Below, one piece after another: positions 1 to 8,058 of a stretch of 64,000 bases of DNA. The stretch comes from Arcobacter vandammei (GTDB taxonomy: Bacteria > Campylobacterota > Campylobacteria > Campylobacterales > Arcobacteraceae). The notes below the pieces were generated by a model, which was not told where the DNA came from, made no database searches, and worked only from the letters and a program-made list of their open reading frames with translations. A program made the translations under genes and the position numbers. The DNA lies in the NCBI RefSeq assembly GCF_016106035.1, contig NZ_JADKPZ010000012.1, positions 1 through 64,000 of the forward strand. The letters are read 5' to 3'. How positions within the stretch are numbered: the stretch's first letter is position 1; each line of letters begins with the position of its first letter.

Positions 1-56
1 AAAATTATATTATATAATAAATAAATTTGCTATTAAAAAATAATAAAATATTTAAT

Positions 57-581
57 TTATAAATTTTCTTTTTTTATAAAACAATCTTTTTCTTCTAATC
101 CATCTTTCAAAATAAATGTAAATCTATCTTTATACAATTTACCTTTTATTTCTACTGTATATGGAATTTTATATAATTTATCTTCTTTTTCACAATAATA
201 AGAAGTATCTTTTTTTATAATAGGTTTTATATTTTCGAAATTCTCATTTATCACAATATCTTCTTTTTTTAGTTCTAAAATTGAATCATCTTTTATAATA
301 TCTGTTTTTCTATCAATATTTACAGATTTGTCACTAGGTATCATAAGCATAAATATAAAAGACAAAATACTTAAAAATAAATTAAAACCAGTAATACCAT
401 ATAATATTAAAATTTGTTTTTCACTATTTTTATTTGATAAATTTTGCATACTTTTTTCAAGATTTGATAATTTAGTATTTAAGTCTTCTATCTTATTGCT
501 ATCTGTTAAAAAGTTTTGTCTATTTAATTGGTGAATTTGTTCTAGTAAATTTTGATATCTCTTTTCATCATTGTTGAACAT
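57..581 (-). CDS. Coiled-coil single-pass membrane protein of unknown function
   Basis: I do not recognise a named family. The 174-residue product begins with a polar, Gln/Asn/Leu-rich helical stretch (about residues 5-53, likely coiled coil), followed by one strongly hydrophobic segment (about 57-82, with YGITGFNLFLSILSFIFMLM). The rest is a Lys/Glu/Asp-rich region likely lying on the other side of the membrane, with a short Cys-containing C-terminal part (YYCEKEDKLYKIPY). The ATG has an AAGGA site just upstream. It lies 14 bp downstream of the M23 peptidase gene on the same strand, so an envelope or cell-wall role is possible, but this is only context. Its stop is 56 bp from the window edge. 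Confidence 0.7.
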   Translation of the reverse strand: MFNNDEKRYQNLLEQIHQLNRQNFLTDSNKIEDLNTKLSNLEKSMQNLSNKNSEKQILILYGITGFNLFLSILSFIFMLMIPSDKSVNIDRKTDIIKDDSILELKKEDIVINENFENIKPIIKKDTSYYCEKEDKLYKIPYTVEIKGKLYKDRFTFILKDGLEEKDCFIKKENL

Positions 582-595
582 ATAGTTATCCTTTT

Positions 596-1375
596 TTATT
601 TTAATGTAGATATTAAATTAGACCATTTTATATGGCTATTTGTATAAAAAATCGAATTAAAAGTTTTTTTATTCCAATATATAAAATCAATTGGATTTAT
701 ATGTTTATCCATAAATTTAACTTCATAATGCAAGTGAGGTCCTGTCGATCTTCCTGTATTTCCAGAGTATCCTATTAAACTATTTTTTGAAACAAAATCA
801 CCTTCTCTTACTAAAATATCATCTAAATGTGCAAATAGTGTTGAAAATCCAAAAGCATTTTGGATTACTATATATTTACCATATCCATTGTTATCATTAT
901 TTATAGCTTTAATTACAATTCCACTAGCAGTTGAATATACATCATTCCCAATTTTAGACTTTAAGTCTACTCCTGTATGTAAAGTTTCTACTAAAGTAAC
1001 AGGATGTATTCTATAACCGTAATTTGATGTTACTTGAATATCCTTGATAGGAAAACCATTGGGAACAAAAGTTAATAAACTATCTACAATTTTATCTTCA
1101 GTGAGTAATTTTGATTTAATTTTATCTTGAGAATTTATTGTTAAACCTACATTCATAATCCTATGTAAATCATTTATTTGTTGTGTTAATCCCATTATTT
1201 CATCAATTCTATTATTTATTTGAATTGAATAGATATTTTCTTGACTTTTTATATTTGATTTTAAATCAAATATTTGAAAATTTAGATAGAAAATATAAAT
1301 AATTAAAATAGAAAAAATAGCTAAAAGTATAAATAAAATTTTTCTTTCAGTTGAATTTAGTTCAAAAATAAACAA
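596..1375 (-). CDS. M23 (LytM-type) peptidoglycan endopeptidase
   Basis: A membrane-anchored murein hydrolase-like protein of 259 aa. An N-terminal membrane helix (about residues 12-32) is followed by a short coiled coil (about 35-70) and a C-terminal M23 domain (about 115-240). The zinc motifs are visible: RIHPVTLVETLHTGVDL carries the H...D pair and TGPHLHYEV the HxH pair, so the metal site looks intact and the enzyme may be active. The family cleaves peptide cross-links in peptidoglycan, and in Campylobacterota such proteins help set cell shape. I infer a TTG start: no ATG lies near the N-terminus, and a GAGAGA stretch precedes the TTG. It probably forms an operon with the downstream 174-aa gene. 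Confidence 0.88.
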   Translation of the reverse strand: MFIFELNSTERKILFILLAIFSILIIYIFYLNFQIFDLKSNIKSQENIYSIQINNRIDEIMGLTQQINDLHRIMNVGLTINSQDKIKSKLLTEDKIVDSLLTFVPNGFPIKDIQVTSNYGYRIHPVTLVETLHTGVDLKSKIGNDVYSTASGIVIKAINNDNNGYGKYIVIQNAFGFSTLFAHLDDILVREGDFVSKNSLIGYSGNTGRSTGPHLHYEVKFMDKHINPIDFIYWNKKTFNSIFYTNSHIKWSNLISTLK

Positions 1376-1512
1376 ATATCTCTCTTTTTTTAAATATAAT
1401 AAATTATATTATTGCTTAAAAAGCATTAATAGTAATTTAAATAAGAAATATGTTTTTATTTTATTTTTACTTATAACTATAATTAGAAAATAAAGAAAAT
1501 TATATTTTAGAA

Positions 1513-1518
1513 TATAAT
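1513..1518 (+). promoter_or_regulatory. Candidate -10 box for the carbonic-anhydrase-family gene
   Basis: A perfect TATAAT lies in the 228-bp AT-rich gap between two divergent genes, about 86 bp upstream of the start I chose. Campylobacterota sigma70 promoters depend mainly on this box, and no clear -35 is expected. The rest of this gap shows nothing else I can name. Confidence 0.4.
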
Positions 1519-1603
1519 TTAACTAAAAAACAACTTTGCCATTTTATTGCTATTTTTTTACTATAAAATAAGTGCTTATTTTAGTATGGAGTTCACAAAT
1601 ATT

Positions 1604-2104
1604 ATGATTTTAAAATTTAAAGAATTTTACCCACAAATAGAGCCATCAGCTTGGATAGCTCCAAGTGCTGATTTAATAGGAAATATACAAATTGGAGAAA
1701 ATAGTTCAGTTTGGTTTGGTTGTGTTATTCGTTCAGATGTAAATGAAGTAAGAATAGGAAAAAATACAAATATTCAAGATTTATCATGTATTCACACAGA
1801 TACAAACACAAAAACTATTATTGGAGATAATGTAACAATTGGGCATAAAGTAATGCTTCATGGCTGTAAAATAGAGGATAATTGCCTAATAGGAATGAGT
1901 GCAACTATTTTAGATAATGCTGTTATTGGTCAAGGAAGTATAGTTGGAGCAAACTCTTTGGTTACTTCAGGAAAAATCTTTCCTCCAAGAAGCTTAATTA
2001 TGGGAAGCCCTGCTAAAGTTATAAAAGAGCTAACACAAGAAGATGAAGAAAAATTCATAGCTCATGCACAACATTATGTAGATTATAAAAATAATTATAG
2101 ATAA
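1604..2104 (+). CDS. Gamma-class carbonic anhydrase / hexapeptide-repeat protein
   Basis: A left-handed beta-helix protein of the gamma carbonic anhydrase (YrdA/PaaY) family. Hexapeptide repeats run through most of the chain (IGENSSVWFGCVIRSDV, IGKNTNIQDLSCIHTD, IGDNVTIGHKVMLHGC, IGQGSIVGANSLV). The metal-binding histidines are visible in SCIHTD, TIGHKVMLHG. The C-terminal helix follows MGSPAKVIKELT. Length with this start (166 aa) fits the family. A longer reading from 1547 adds 19 hydrophobic residues that do not match the family and has no ribosome site; the ATG at 1604 has a GGAG upstream. Members bind zinc or cobalt and may hydrate CO2, though many show low activity. It stands alone and converges on the dUTPase gene. 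Confidence 0.88.
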   Translation: MILKFKEFYPQIEPSAWIAPSADLIGNIQIGENSSVWFGCVIRSDVNEVRIGKNTNIQDLSCIHTDTNTKTIIGDNVTIGHKVMLHGCKIEDNCLIGMSATILDNAVIGQGSIVGANSLVTSGKIFPPRSLIMGSPAKVIKELTQEDEEKFIAHAQHYVDYKNNYR

Positions 2105-2129
2105 ATAATAGGCTAAAAACCTATTATTT
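2103..2129. terminator. Bidirectional hairpin between convergent genes
   Basis: A perfect 10-bp inverted repeat AAATAATAGG / CCTATTATTT with a 7-nt loop spans the two facing stop codons. It likely ends both the carbonic-anhydrase gene and the dUTPase operon. The stem is AT-rich and lacks a long T run. Confidence 0.55.
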
Positions 2130-3050
2130 ACATTTAGAATACTCTTGTTTTAAACTATCATACAACTCTTCAAAACTTACATTTTCAATCTTTTCTAACA
2201 ATGATACCATTACAACATTATCTTCATTTCCATTCCAAACTTTTATATAAGTTCCTTCTTTATAGCCATTATCTTGTCTAAACTGATTTAAACAGTTTTT
2301 ACCAATATAAAGTTTTTGAAGCCAATTAAAAGATAATCCAGAGATTTTACAACATCTAAAAAATTGCTCAATAAATCTTTCAACTCCACTAAATGATGGC
2401 ATATTTCCCGTATCAATAGCCAAAGCAATATATGAAAGTTTTTCAGCTTCTCTTACCATAGCTTTTACATCTACATCAGAAGATGCTTCATAAATACAAT
2501 GAGTATTTACCAAAGATACTGCTTTTGGAACATTTGTCTCTTGTAAAATATAACTCATTAAAAAATGCCAAATATCCACTAATTCAACATGAATATTATT
2601 CATATCAGGTTCAGAATTTATATTTTTCCAATGTTTCCAAGGAGTTGATTCTATAAGTTCAGAAACTTCCATATGTATACATCTTAACCAGTTTATCTCT
2701 TTGCCAAATTTATTTAAACCTAGCTCCCAATTTTTACCATTTGTTGAATCATTTAGCTTTTTTTGTAATAAAAACATCTCCTCTAACTTATGAGGAAAAG
2801 ATGAAGCTTCTTCTAAAAGTGTTGCCAAAGGTAAGCACTCCTCAACAATATTATGTAAAGCCCAATTTGTAGGTAAAATATCTTTTTCACCTTTTAAAAT
2901 ATGCAGTAACAAAGATATTGTATAAGGAACTTCATTTTTTTCTTCCCACGATAAAATATCATCAGAACTAACTCCAGAATATTTTACAAAATCCTCAACA
3001 CTTGTAAATCCTAAACTCTTAATGCTTTCTTTAAAATCTTTATAAATCAA
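2124..3050 (-). CDS. dut: Dimeric dUTPase with N-terminal helix-turn-helix domain
   Basis: Hydrolyses dUTP to dUMP and pyrophosphate, keeping uracil out of DNA and supplying dUMP for thymidylate synthesis. Residues about 85-300 form the all-alpha dimeric dUTPase, the type used by Campylobacter. The metal-binding ExxE (E128, E131, in MEVSELIES) and ExxD (E156, D159, in VELVDIWHF) motifs are present. The first 60 residues look like a Cro/XRE-type helix-turn-helix (TSVEDFVKYSGVSSDDILSW, then a VPYTISLLLHIL helix), absent from the roughly 230-aa Campylobacter enzyme. The start is TTG with AGGAG 7 bases upstream, one base after the kinase stop. It is the last gene of a recR - Cys protein - kinase - dut run. 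Confidence 0.87.
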   Translation of the reverse strand: MIYKDFKESIKSLGFTSVEDFVKYSGVSSDDILSWEEKNEVPYTISLLLHILKGEKDILPTNWALHNIVEECLPLATLLEEASSFPHKLEEMFLLQKKLNDSTNGKNWELGLNKFGKEINWLRCIHMEVSELIESTPWKHWKNINSEPDMNNIHVELVDIWHFLMSYILQETNVPKAVSLVNTHCIYEASSDVDVKAMVREAEKLSYIALAIDTGNMPSFSGVERFIEQFFRCCKISGLSFNWLQKLYIGKNCLNQFRQDNGYKEGTYIKVWNGNEDNVVMVSLLEKIENVSFEELYDSLKQEYSKCK

Positions 3051-3051
3051 T

Positions 3052-4542
3052 TTATTCTCCTATTTTTAGTGGTAATTCTATAGTGAATTTTGCTCCAATT
3101 TCACTATTTTGCACATATATTTTTCCAAAACTATGTTGTTCTATTATCGTTTTACTCATATACAAACCTAATCCTGTACCATTTTTATTGTTTTTTGTAG
3201 AAAAATATGGGTCAAAAATCTTTGCTATGATTTTGCTACTTATTCCTCCACCATTATCTTCAAACTCTACAAAAAGTTTTCCATCTTTTTCAAAACAGTT
3301 TATAAAAATCTCTCTTTTTTCTATATTTTTTTCAACCATAATATCACAAGAGTTTTTAATTAAATTTATGAAAACTTGAACCATCTCATTTAAAAAGACT
3401 TCTATTTTAGAATTTGAACTATTTTTTATATTTATTTTTATAGAGTTTAATTTTAGCAAATATGATAAAAAATCTATTGATTTATTTAAAATATTCTCAA
3501 TTTTTGTCTCCTCTTTTCTCTTATTTGGCTTGAAATAATCTCTAAAATCATCTATTGTTTTTGACATATAATCTAACTGTAAATTTATTCCATTTGTTAC
3601 ATCTTCCAAATTTTCATCACTAATTTCACCTTTTAACATCTTCATCATTGGAAGTTTTTGGTTTAAAATAGAGATTGCTTGAAGAGGTTGCCTCCATTGA
3701 TGTGCAATAATACTAATCATCTCTCCCATGGCTGCTGATTTTGATTGCTCTATTAAGATTTTTTGCTTATTTTCAAGTTCTATATTTGAGCTTATATCTT
3801 CATTTATAGAGTCATAACCAATAATATTTGAATTTGAATCAAAAGTTGGAATAATAGTAGTTTTAAGCCAAAAAATATCGCCATCTTTTTTAATACTTTT
3901 TAAAGTTCCACTCCAAATTTTTCCAGATTTCAAAGTATATTTCATCTCTTCTAGCTTCTCTTCTTGAGCATTTGGATAGTTTAAAATATCAAAATTTTTT
4001 CCTATTAATTCAAAAGATTCATATCCTAAAAGCTTACAAAATGCTGTTGAAATAGAAGTTATTTTCCCCTCTATATCGCATCTAGTCATCAAAACATATC
4101 TATCTACTATATCTATAGATTTATTTAATGCACTCTCTACTTGCTCTATTGATTTTGAGTATATTTCAAGAAGTTCTGAAAGTATAGTTTTAAAGTAAAA
4201 ATCTACTCTTTTTTCTAAAAACGATGATTTTATCTTCTCATTATTTGCAAAATCAATTAAAGCATCTTTAAAAGCTAAAAACAGTAAAAAAAACTCATTT
4301 ATCTTAATATTATGTTTTTTTAAATATTTGATAAAATCGATTATTGCATAGTTATTTTCACTTTTATTATCACTTTTTACTACTAAAATATAGTATTCTA
4401 ATAAGGCAAAAGCATATCTTTTTATAAGTAGATTTTCATCCAAAGAGTATTTTTCTATTAACTCCAAAACACTAGAAGATGATACCCAAAGTCTAATTAT
4501 TGAGATTTTATTTTTTTGTATTTGTTCTAAAAAATCTTCCAT
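3052..4542 (-). CDS. Soluble PAS-domain sensor histidine kinase
   Basis: A cytoplasmic histidine kinase with no membrane helix. Numbered from the start chosen here, residues 1-140 are an all-helical N-terminal region that I cannot assign (RsbR- or globin-like in appearance), about 146-251 are a PAS domain (DIEGKITSISTAFCKLLGYE, ending in a PAC-like YDSINEDIS), then the phospho-acceptor helix MGEMISIIAHQWRQPL with H281. The ATPase domain shows N, G1 and G2 boxes (NLIKNSCDIM, EDNGGGI, GTGLGLYMSK). No regulator lies beside it, so it is an orphan kinase. The start follows the Cys-protein stop by one base and has GAGGAG just upstream; the ATG 12 bases earlier overlaps that ribosome site and is unlikely. 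Confidence 0.88.
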   Translation of the reverse strand: MEDFLEQIQKNKISIIRLWVSSSSVLELIEKYSLDENLLIKRYAFALLEYYILVVKSDNKSENNYAIIDFIKYLKKHNIKINEFFLLFLAFKDALIDFANNEKIKSSFLEKRVDFYFKTILSELLEIYSKSIEQVESALNKSIDIVDRYVLMTRCDIEGKITSISTAFCKLLGYESFELIGKNFDILNYPNAQEEKLEEMKYTLKSGKIWSGTLKSIKKDGDIFWLKTTIIPTFDSNSNIIGYDSINEDISSNIELENKQKILIEQSKSAAMGEMISIIAHQWRQPLQAISILNQKLPMMKMLKGEISDENLEDVTNGINLQLDYMSKTIDDFRDYFKPNKRKEETKIENILNKSIDFLSYLLKLNSIKINIKNSSNSKIEVFLNEMVQVFINLIKNSCDIMVEKNIEKREIFINCFEKDGKLFVEFEDNGGGISSKIIAKIFDPYFSTKNNKNGTGLGLYMSKTIIEQHSFGKIYVQNSEIGAKFTIELPLKIGE

Positions 4543-4543
4543 G

Positions 4544-4720
4544 CTACTCCTCATAAACTTTTGGTGTATAAAACTTGCAATCCTCTTTACTACTTCTCTT
4601 TACAACAACGGATGGTAATTGTGCTGATTTAAAACCGTAAGCTTTACAACCATGTCCACGACCTGCTTCCCAAGTTACAAAATAGTATATGCACTTTTGA
4701 CAAACAATCTTTTTTTCCAT
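4544..4720 (-). CDS. Small 4-Cys protein (58 aa), likely zinc-binding
   Basis: A short gene filling the gap between recR and the kinase. It reads MEKKIVCQKCIYYFVTWEAG at the start, with Cys residues at 7, 10, 25 and 48, and central GHGCKAYGFKSAQLPS. The CxxC plus two further cysteines suggests a metal site. Similar small proteins with a GC-AYGFKS-LPS core recur, as far as I recall, in Campylobacterota and other Gram-negatives, without a proven function. The ATG follows recR's stop by 6 bases, and the kinase gene begins 1 base after its TAG. Its last codons (GAG GAG TAG) supply the kinase ribosome site, so translation is probably coupled. Function unknown; a redox or nucleic-acid role is only a guess. 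Confidence 0.8.
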   Translation of the reverse strand: MEKKIVCQKCIYYFVTWEAGRGHGCKAYGFKSAQLPSVVVKRSSKEDCKFYTPKVYEE

Positions 4721-4726
4721 AAAAAA

Positions 4727-5299
4727 TTAAATCTCTACCTTACTTTGTATAGCTCTTGATAGTGATAATAAATCTACATTTTCTAAACTAACACCAGTTG
4801 GCACACCTTGTGCTATTTTTGTAAACTGCAAATCGTAATCTTTTAGTTTACTCTCTATAAATAGGATAAAAGCTTCATTTGCAATAGATGGTGTTATAGC
4901 AAATAGTACACTTTTAACACTATTATTTATTATAAACTTTTCTAATAAATTTATTTTGTCAAGTTCAAGTTCATCAATTACAAAATATCTTCCATCAAAT
5001 GTCTTAGAATCTTCTATTACAAAAATATCTTTTGCACTTTGAACTATACATAATTTTTCATTATCTCTATTTTCATCTAAGCAAAAATCACAAACTTCAT
5101 GCTCACTCATAGAGCCACATCTTTTACATTTTGTAATATTTTTTAGGGCATTTTCTATACTGTGAGATAGTTTTATTCCGCAATAATTATCATTCATTAC
5201 AATATGATAAGCTAGTCTTAAAGCTGATTTTTTACCAATGGTTGGCAAAGATTCAAAAGCTTCTACTAATTCATAAAATTTTTCTAATCCTCTGTTCAT
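4727..5299 (-). CDS. recR: Recombination mediator RecR
   Basis: RecR works with RecO (and RecF) to load RecA on SSB-coated single-stranded DNA at gaps. The 190-aa chain shows the helix-hairpin-helix region (SLPTIGKKSALRLAYHI), a four-cysteine zinc finger (C58, C61, C70, C73 in CKRCGSMSEHEVCDFC) and a Toprim domain (LCIVQSAKDIFVIEDS, then the YFVID strand). Length is slightly under the usual 195-200 aa. It heads an operon with the 58-aa Cys protein, a PAS kinase and dut. There is no ribosome site; a TATAAT box ends only 6 bases before the ATG, so the mRNA is probably leaderless. Confidence 0.93.
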   Translation of the reverse strand: MNRGLEKFYELVEAFESLPTIGKKSALRLAYHIVMNDNYCGIKLSHSIENALKNITKCKRCGSMSEHEVCDFCLDENRDNEKLCIVQSAKDIFVIEDSKTFDGRYFVIDELELDKINLLEKFIINNSVKSVLFAITPSIANEAFILFIESKLKDYDLQFTKIAQGVPTGVSLENVDLLSLSRAIQSKVEI

Positions 5300-5305
5300 T
5301 TTGGG

Positions 5306-5311
5306 ATTATA
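5306..5311 (-). promoter_or_regulatory. -10 box of recR, positioned for a leaderless transcript
   Basis: Read on the minus strand, GGATATAAT is followed by CCCAAA and then the recR ATG. With usual -10 to +1 spacing, transcription would begin at or next to the A of the start codon. No Shine-Dalgarno sequence lies upstream. Confidence 0.6.
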
Positions 5312-5415
5312 TCCAAATAAAAATTAATCAATTAATTTAGAATTATTATCTTTTTAGATAAAATACAGATTTTAAAATTTAAATTAAATTATTTTATATT
5401 ATTGGAGAGTTAATT

Positions 5416-6528
5416 TTGCTTGAAATTGATTATTATGAATTATTAGAAGTAGAAAAATCTGCTGATAAAACAGTTATAAAAAAAGCTTATAGAAAACTAG
5501 CTATGCAGTATCATCCTGATAAAAATCCAGGAGATAGTGAAGCTGAAGAGAAATTTAAAGCAATAAATGAGGCTTATCAAGTTTTAAGTGATGATGAAAA
5601 AAGAGCTTTATATGATAGATATGGAAAAGCTGGTTTAGAAGGACATGGTGGAGCTAGAGGTGGATATGGTGGCTTTGATGATTTAGGGTCAATTTTTGAA
5701 GAGATGTTCGGTTTTTCAAGGAATCATAGTAAAAAAGAGAGAAAAACATATAACTACAATCTTGATACAGCAGTTGATGTAACTTTAGAGTTTAATGAAG
5801 CAGTTTTTGGTTGTAAAAAAGAGATAAACTATAAATACAAAACAGCTTGTAGTCCTTGTAGTGGTACAGGTGCAAAAGATGGAAAGTTAGAAAATTGTAA
5901 AACTTGTGCAGGTCTTGGTCAAGTTCACTCAAGACAAGGATTTATGACATTTGCACAAACTTGTCCTACTTGTGCTGGAAGTGGAAAATCAAAAGCATCA
6001 GAGTGTAAATCTTGTAGTGGTCAAGGCTTCGAGGAGAAAAAAGATAGCTTCAAAGTTGATATTCCAGAGGGTATAAATGATGGAATGAGAATTAGAGTTT
6101 CAAATAAAGGAAATATCGCTCCAAACGGTCAAAGAGGTGATTTATATCTTCAAATAAGAGTAAAAGAAGATAGCCATTTTGTAAGACATGATGATGATAT
6201 TTACTTTGAAGCCCCTATTTTCTTTACTCAAGTAGCTTTAGGAGCAAAAATAAAAGTTCCTAGTTTAAGAGGTGAATTAGAGCTTGAAATTCCAAAAGGA
6301 ACAAAAGATAAACAACAATTTACATTTAAAAATGAAGGTGTAAAATCGGCTCAAGGATACGGTAAAGGTGATTTGATTATTCAAGTAAAAATTGAATATC
6401 CAAAAACTTTAACAGATGAACAAAAAGAGCTACTTTTAAAACTTGAAGATAGTTTTGGAATAGAAAGCACTCCTCATGAAACAAAGTTTGAGGGAATGTT
6501 TGATAAAGTTAAGAAATGGTTTTCATAA
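5416..6528 (+). CDS. dnaJ: Chaperone protein DnaJ (Hsp40)
   Basis: Co-chaperone that delivers unfolded proteins to DnaK and stimulates its ATPase. All class I features are present: J domain (residues 5-70) with the HPD motif at 33-35, Gly/Phe-rich linker (about 75-100), four CxxCxGxG-type zinc repeats ([32 protein letters not shown]) and the C-terminal peptide-binding domains. Length (370 aa) is standard. The start is TTG with GGAG at 5404-5407; the first residues ([11 protein letters not shown]) match DnaJ N-termini. A TAAAAT box near 5355 may be its -10. A 196-aa unknown gene follows after 22 bp. Confidence 0.95.
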   Translation: MLEIDYYELLEVEKSADKTVIKKAYRKLAMQYHPDKNPGDSEAEEKFKAINEAYQVLSDDEKRALYDRYGKAGLEGHGGARGGYGGFDDLGSIFEEMFGFSRNHSKKERKTYNYNLDTAVDVTLEFNEAVFGCKKEINYKYKTACSPCSGTGAKDGKLENCKTCAGLGQVHSRQGFMTFAQTCPTCAGSGKSKASECKSCSGQGFEEKKDSFKVDIPEGINDGMRIRVSNKGNIAPNGQRGDLYLQIRVKEDSHFVRHDDDIYFEAPIFFTQVALGAKIKVPSLRGELELEIPKGTKDKQQFTFKNEGVKSAQGYGKGDLIIQVKIEYPKTLTDEQKELLLKLEDSFGIESTPHETKFEGMFDKVKKWFS

Positions 6529-6550
6529 AATTTAAAAACAAGGGAAAAAT

Positions 6551-7141
6551 ATGAATTTTGAATATATAGGTTTTAGACCAGTTATTAGCCAACACGGGGT
6601 ATCTTTTAAACAAGGAAAAAATGATAAATATATCTATTTACCTTATGCTTATGAGATTTTTGATGCTGTAAATAGTGATTATGATGTAAATAAAAATCAC
6701 TCTTACTCAGTAAAAATTGATGAAACAAATATAGATAAACTATACAAAGCTCTTTTATCAATAAAACCAAATTTAGATGATGATATAAATTCAAAACTTG
6801 AAGAGTACAAAAAACATTTAAAATCTAAACACAATGAGATAGAAAATCGTGAGCATATGAATGATATAGAGAGAAATATATATCTAAATAATCTTGATTC
6901 TATGAAGCTTTATAGAATAAATAGAGCAAAAAATAAAATTTTTTACTATATTGCAATGTACACAATTGCTGATTTAATTAGAAATAAAAGAATTAAAAAG
7001 CTAGATATTCCTTTTAATGAAAAATTTTGGCATACATTAAAAACTCTACAAGGTGTTTTATCTGCTGAAAAAGTAAGTTCAAATCTTACAACATATGAAA
7101 AAGATGGTAGAATAAACCTATTATTTACTACAAATCTATAA
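6551..7141 (+). CDS. Conserved hypothetical protein downstream of dnaJ
   Basis: A 196-aa soluble protein that I cannot place in a named family. It starts with an all-beta-looking region (MNFEYIGFRPVISQHGVSFK, then KYIYLPYAYEIFDAV), followed by a long charged helical part (about residues 60-105) and a C-terminal helical region (YYIAMYTIADLIRNKRI). There is no signal peptide or membrane helix. An AGGG ribosome site precedes the ATG. It sits 22 bp after dnaJ on the same strand, so it is likely co-transcribed, but this does not prove a chaperone role. Its stop codon lies in a hairpin shared with the convergent gene. Confidence 0.75.
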   Translation: MNFEYIGFRPVISQHGVSFKQGKNDKYIYLPYAYEIFDAVNSDYDVNKNHSYSVKIDETNIDKLYKALLSIKPNLDDDINSKLEEYKKHLKSKHNEIENREHMNDIERNIYLNNLDSMKLYRINRAKNKIFYYIAMYTIADLIRNKRIKKLDIPFNEKFWHTLKTLQGVLSAEKVSSNLTTYEKDGRINLLFTTNL

Positions 7142-7167
7142 TCAAAATTGTTTGATTATAGATTTTT
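7132..7167. terminator. Bidirectional terminator, 15-bp perfect stem
   Basis: AAATCTATAATCAAA pairs fully with TTTGATTATAGATTT across a 4-nt loop (ATTG), with A/T runs on both sides. It covers the 3' ends of the two convergent genes meeting at 7141/7142. Confidence 0.75.
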
Positions 7168-7783
7168 GATAACTCTCTAAATCCTTATATTTTTTCATAA
7201 TATCATCATACTCTTGGGCATAATTATTGTATAAAAAGGAGTATCTATTTTCATCATTTTTATATTTATCTGAGCCTTTTTTATAGTTTGAAGATAAGGC
7301 ACTTAAGAAATTAAAAGAGTTAACTTCAAGTAAAATTTCATCTAAATCATCTTTTGTTATCTCATTTTTATTTCCATTTATATTATAAGAGATAGATTTA
7401 AAAAGTAAATCACCTAGAGAATTCTTATCTGATTGAGATTTAAAGAAATTACTTTTATCACTATATTTGCTACTTAAATAGTCATATCCAAGAGATGAAG
7501 ACATATTTGAAACTGAACTAAAAAGTGTTTTACTTAAAATCTCATCTTTTGAAAACATTGTTGCTAGTTTTAAATTCTTAGCTAATGCCTTATCATCTTC
7601 ATTTTCATAGCTATTTTCAATCTCTTCAAGAGTTAAACTCTTTATAGTTTCATAAGTTAAAGATAAATTTGTACTATTCTTAATACTATTTATTGTATTT
7701 ATAAAAGCATCATTTTTTACTTTTATCTCATTTTGTTTTGACTCAAAAGAGCTAGTTAAAATATCAAAATTTGTATTTATCAT
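7142..7783 (-). CDS. Hypothetical protein, Ser/Asn/Lys-rich
   Basis: A 213-aa protein without signal peptide, membrane helix or a motif I recognise. Composition is rich in Ser, Asn, Lys and Asp, and the chain looks mostly helical (ESKQNEIKVKNDAFINTINS near the N-terminus; YNNYAQEYDDIMKKYKDLES near the C-terminus). It looks like the small export- or flagellum-associated unknowns common in Campylobacterota, but no specific match is claimed. It follows the 67-aa membrane protein gene with a 1-bp gap, so the two are likely one transcript, ending in the hairpin at 7132-7167. Confidence 0.65.
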   Translation of the reverse strand: MINTNFDILTSSFESKQNEIKVKNDAFINTINSIKNSTNLSLTYETIKSLTLEEIENSYENEDDKALAKNLKLATMFSKDEILSKTLFSSVSNMSSSLGYDYLSSKYSDKSNFFKSQSDKNSLGDLLFKSISYNINGNKNEITKDDLDEILLEVNSFNFLSALSSNYKKGSDKYKNDENRYSFLYNNYAQEYDDIMKKYKDLESYQKSIIKQF

Positions 7784-7784
7784 T

Positions 7785-7988
7785 TTAAAACCTAAAAATA
7801 AAAATAGTTGCTAAAGTAGAAAAAAACATAGCAAATAAAATAGAAATTTTTGTTGAATGTTTTTGTATAAAAGTATATTTAAGAGCCAATTTTTCACTAA
7901 TATATATAGCAGGAGATAGTGAACATGCCATTAAAGCTAAAATAAAAACTAAAAAAATCACCATTTGAGTTATATTAGAAAGTTCCAT
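7785..7988 (-). CDS. Small two-helix membrane protein
   Basis: A 67-aa protein with two hydrophobic segments (about residues 9-30, MVIFLVFILALMACSLSPAI, and 46-65, ISILFAMFFSTLATIFIF) joined by a short basic loop (SEKLALKYTFIQKHSTK). A GAGAGAAAA stretch before the ATG serves as ribosome site. It immediately precedes the 213-aa gene on the same strand. No function is recognised; the pairing suggests the two products act together. Confidence 0.65.
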   Translation of the reverse strand: MELSNITQMVIFLVFILALMACSLSPAIYISEKLALKYTFIQKHSTKISILFAMFFSTLATIFIFRF

Positions 7989-8058
7989 TTTTCTCTCTTT
8001 GATTAAAATAATTCCTATTTTATCAAATTAATATTTCTTATAACTTAATTTATATCAA

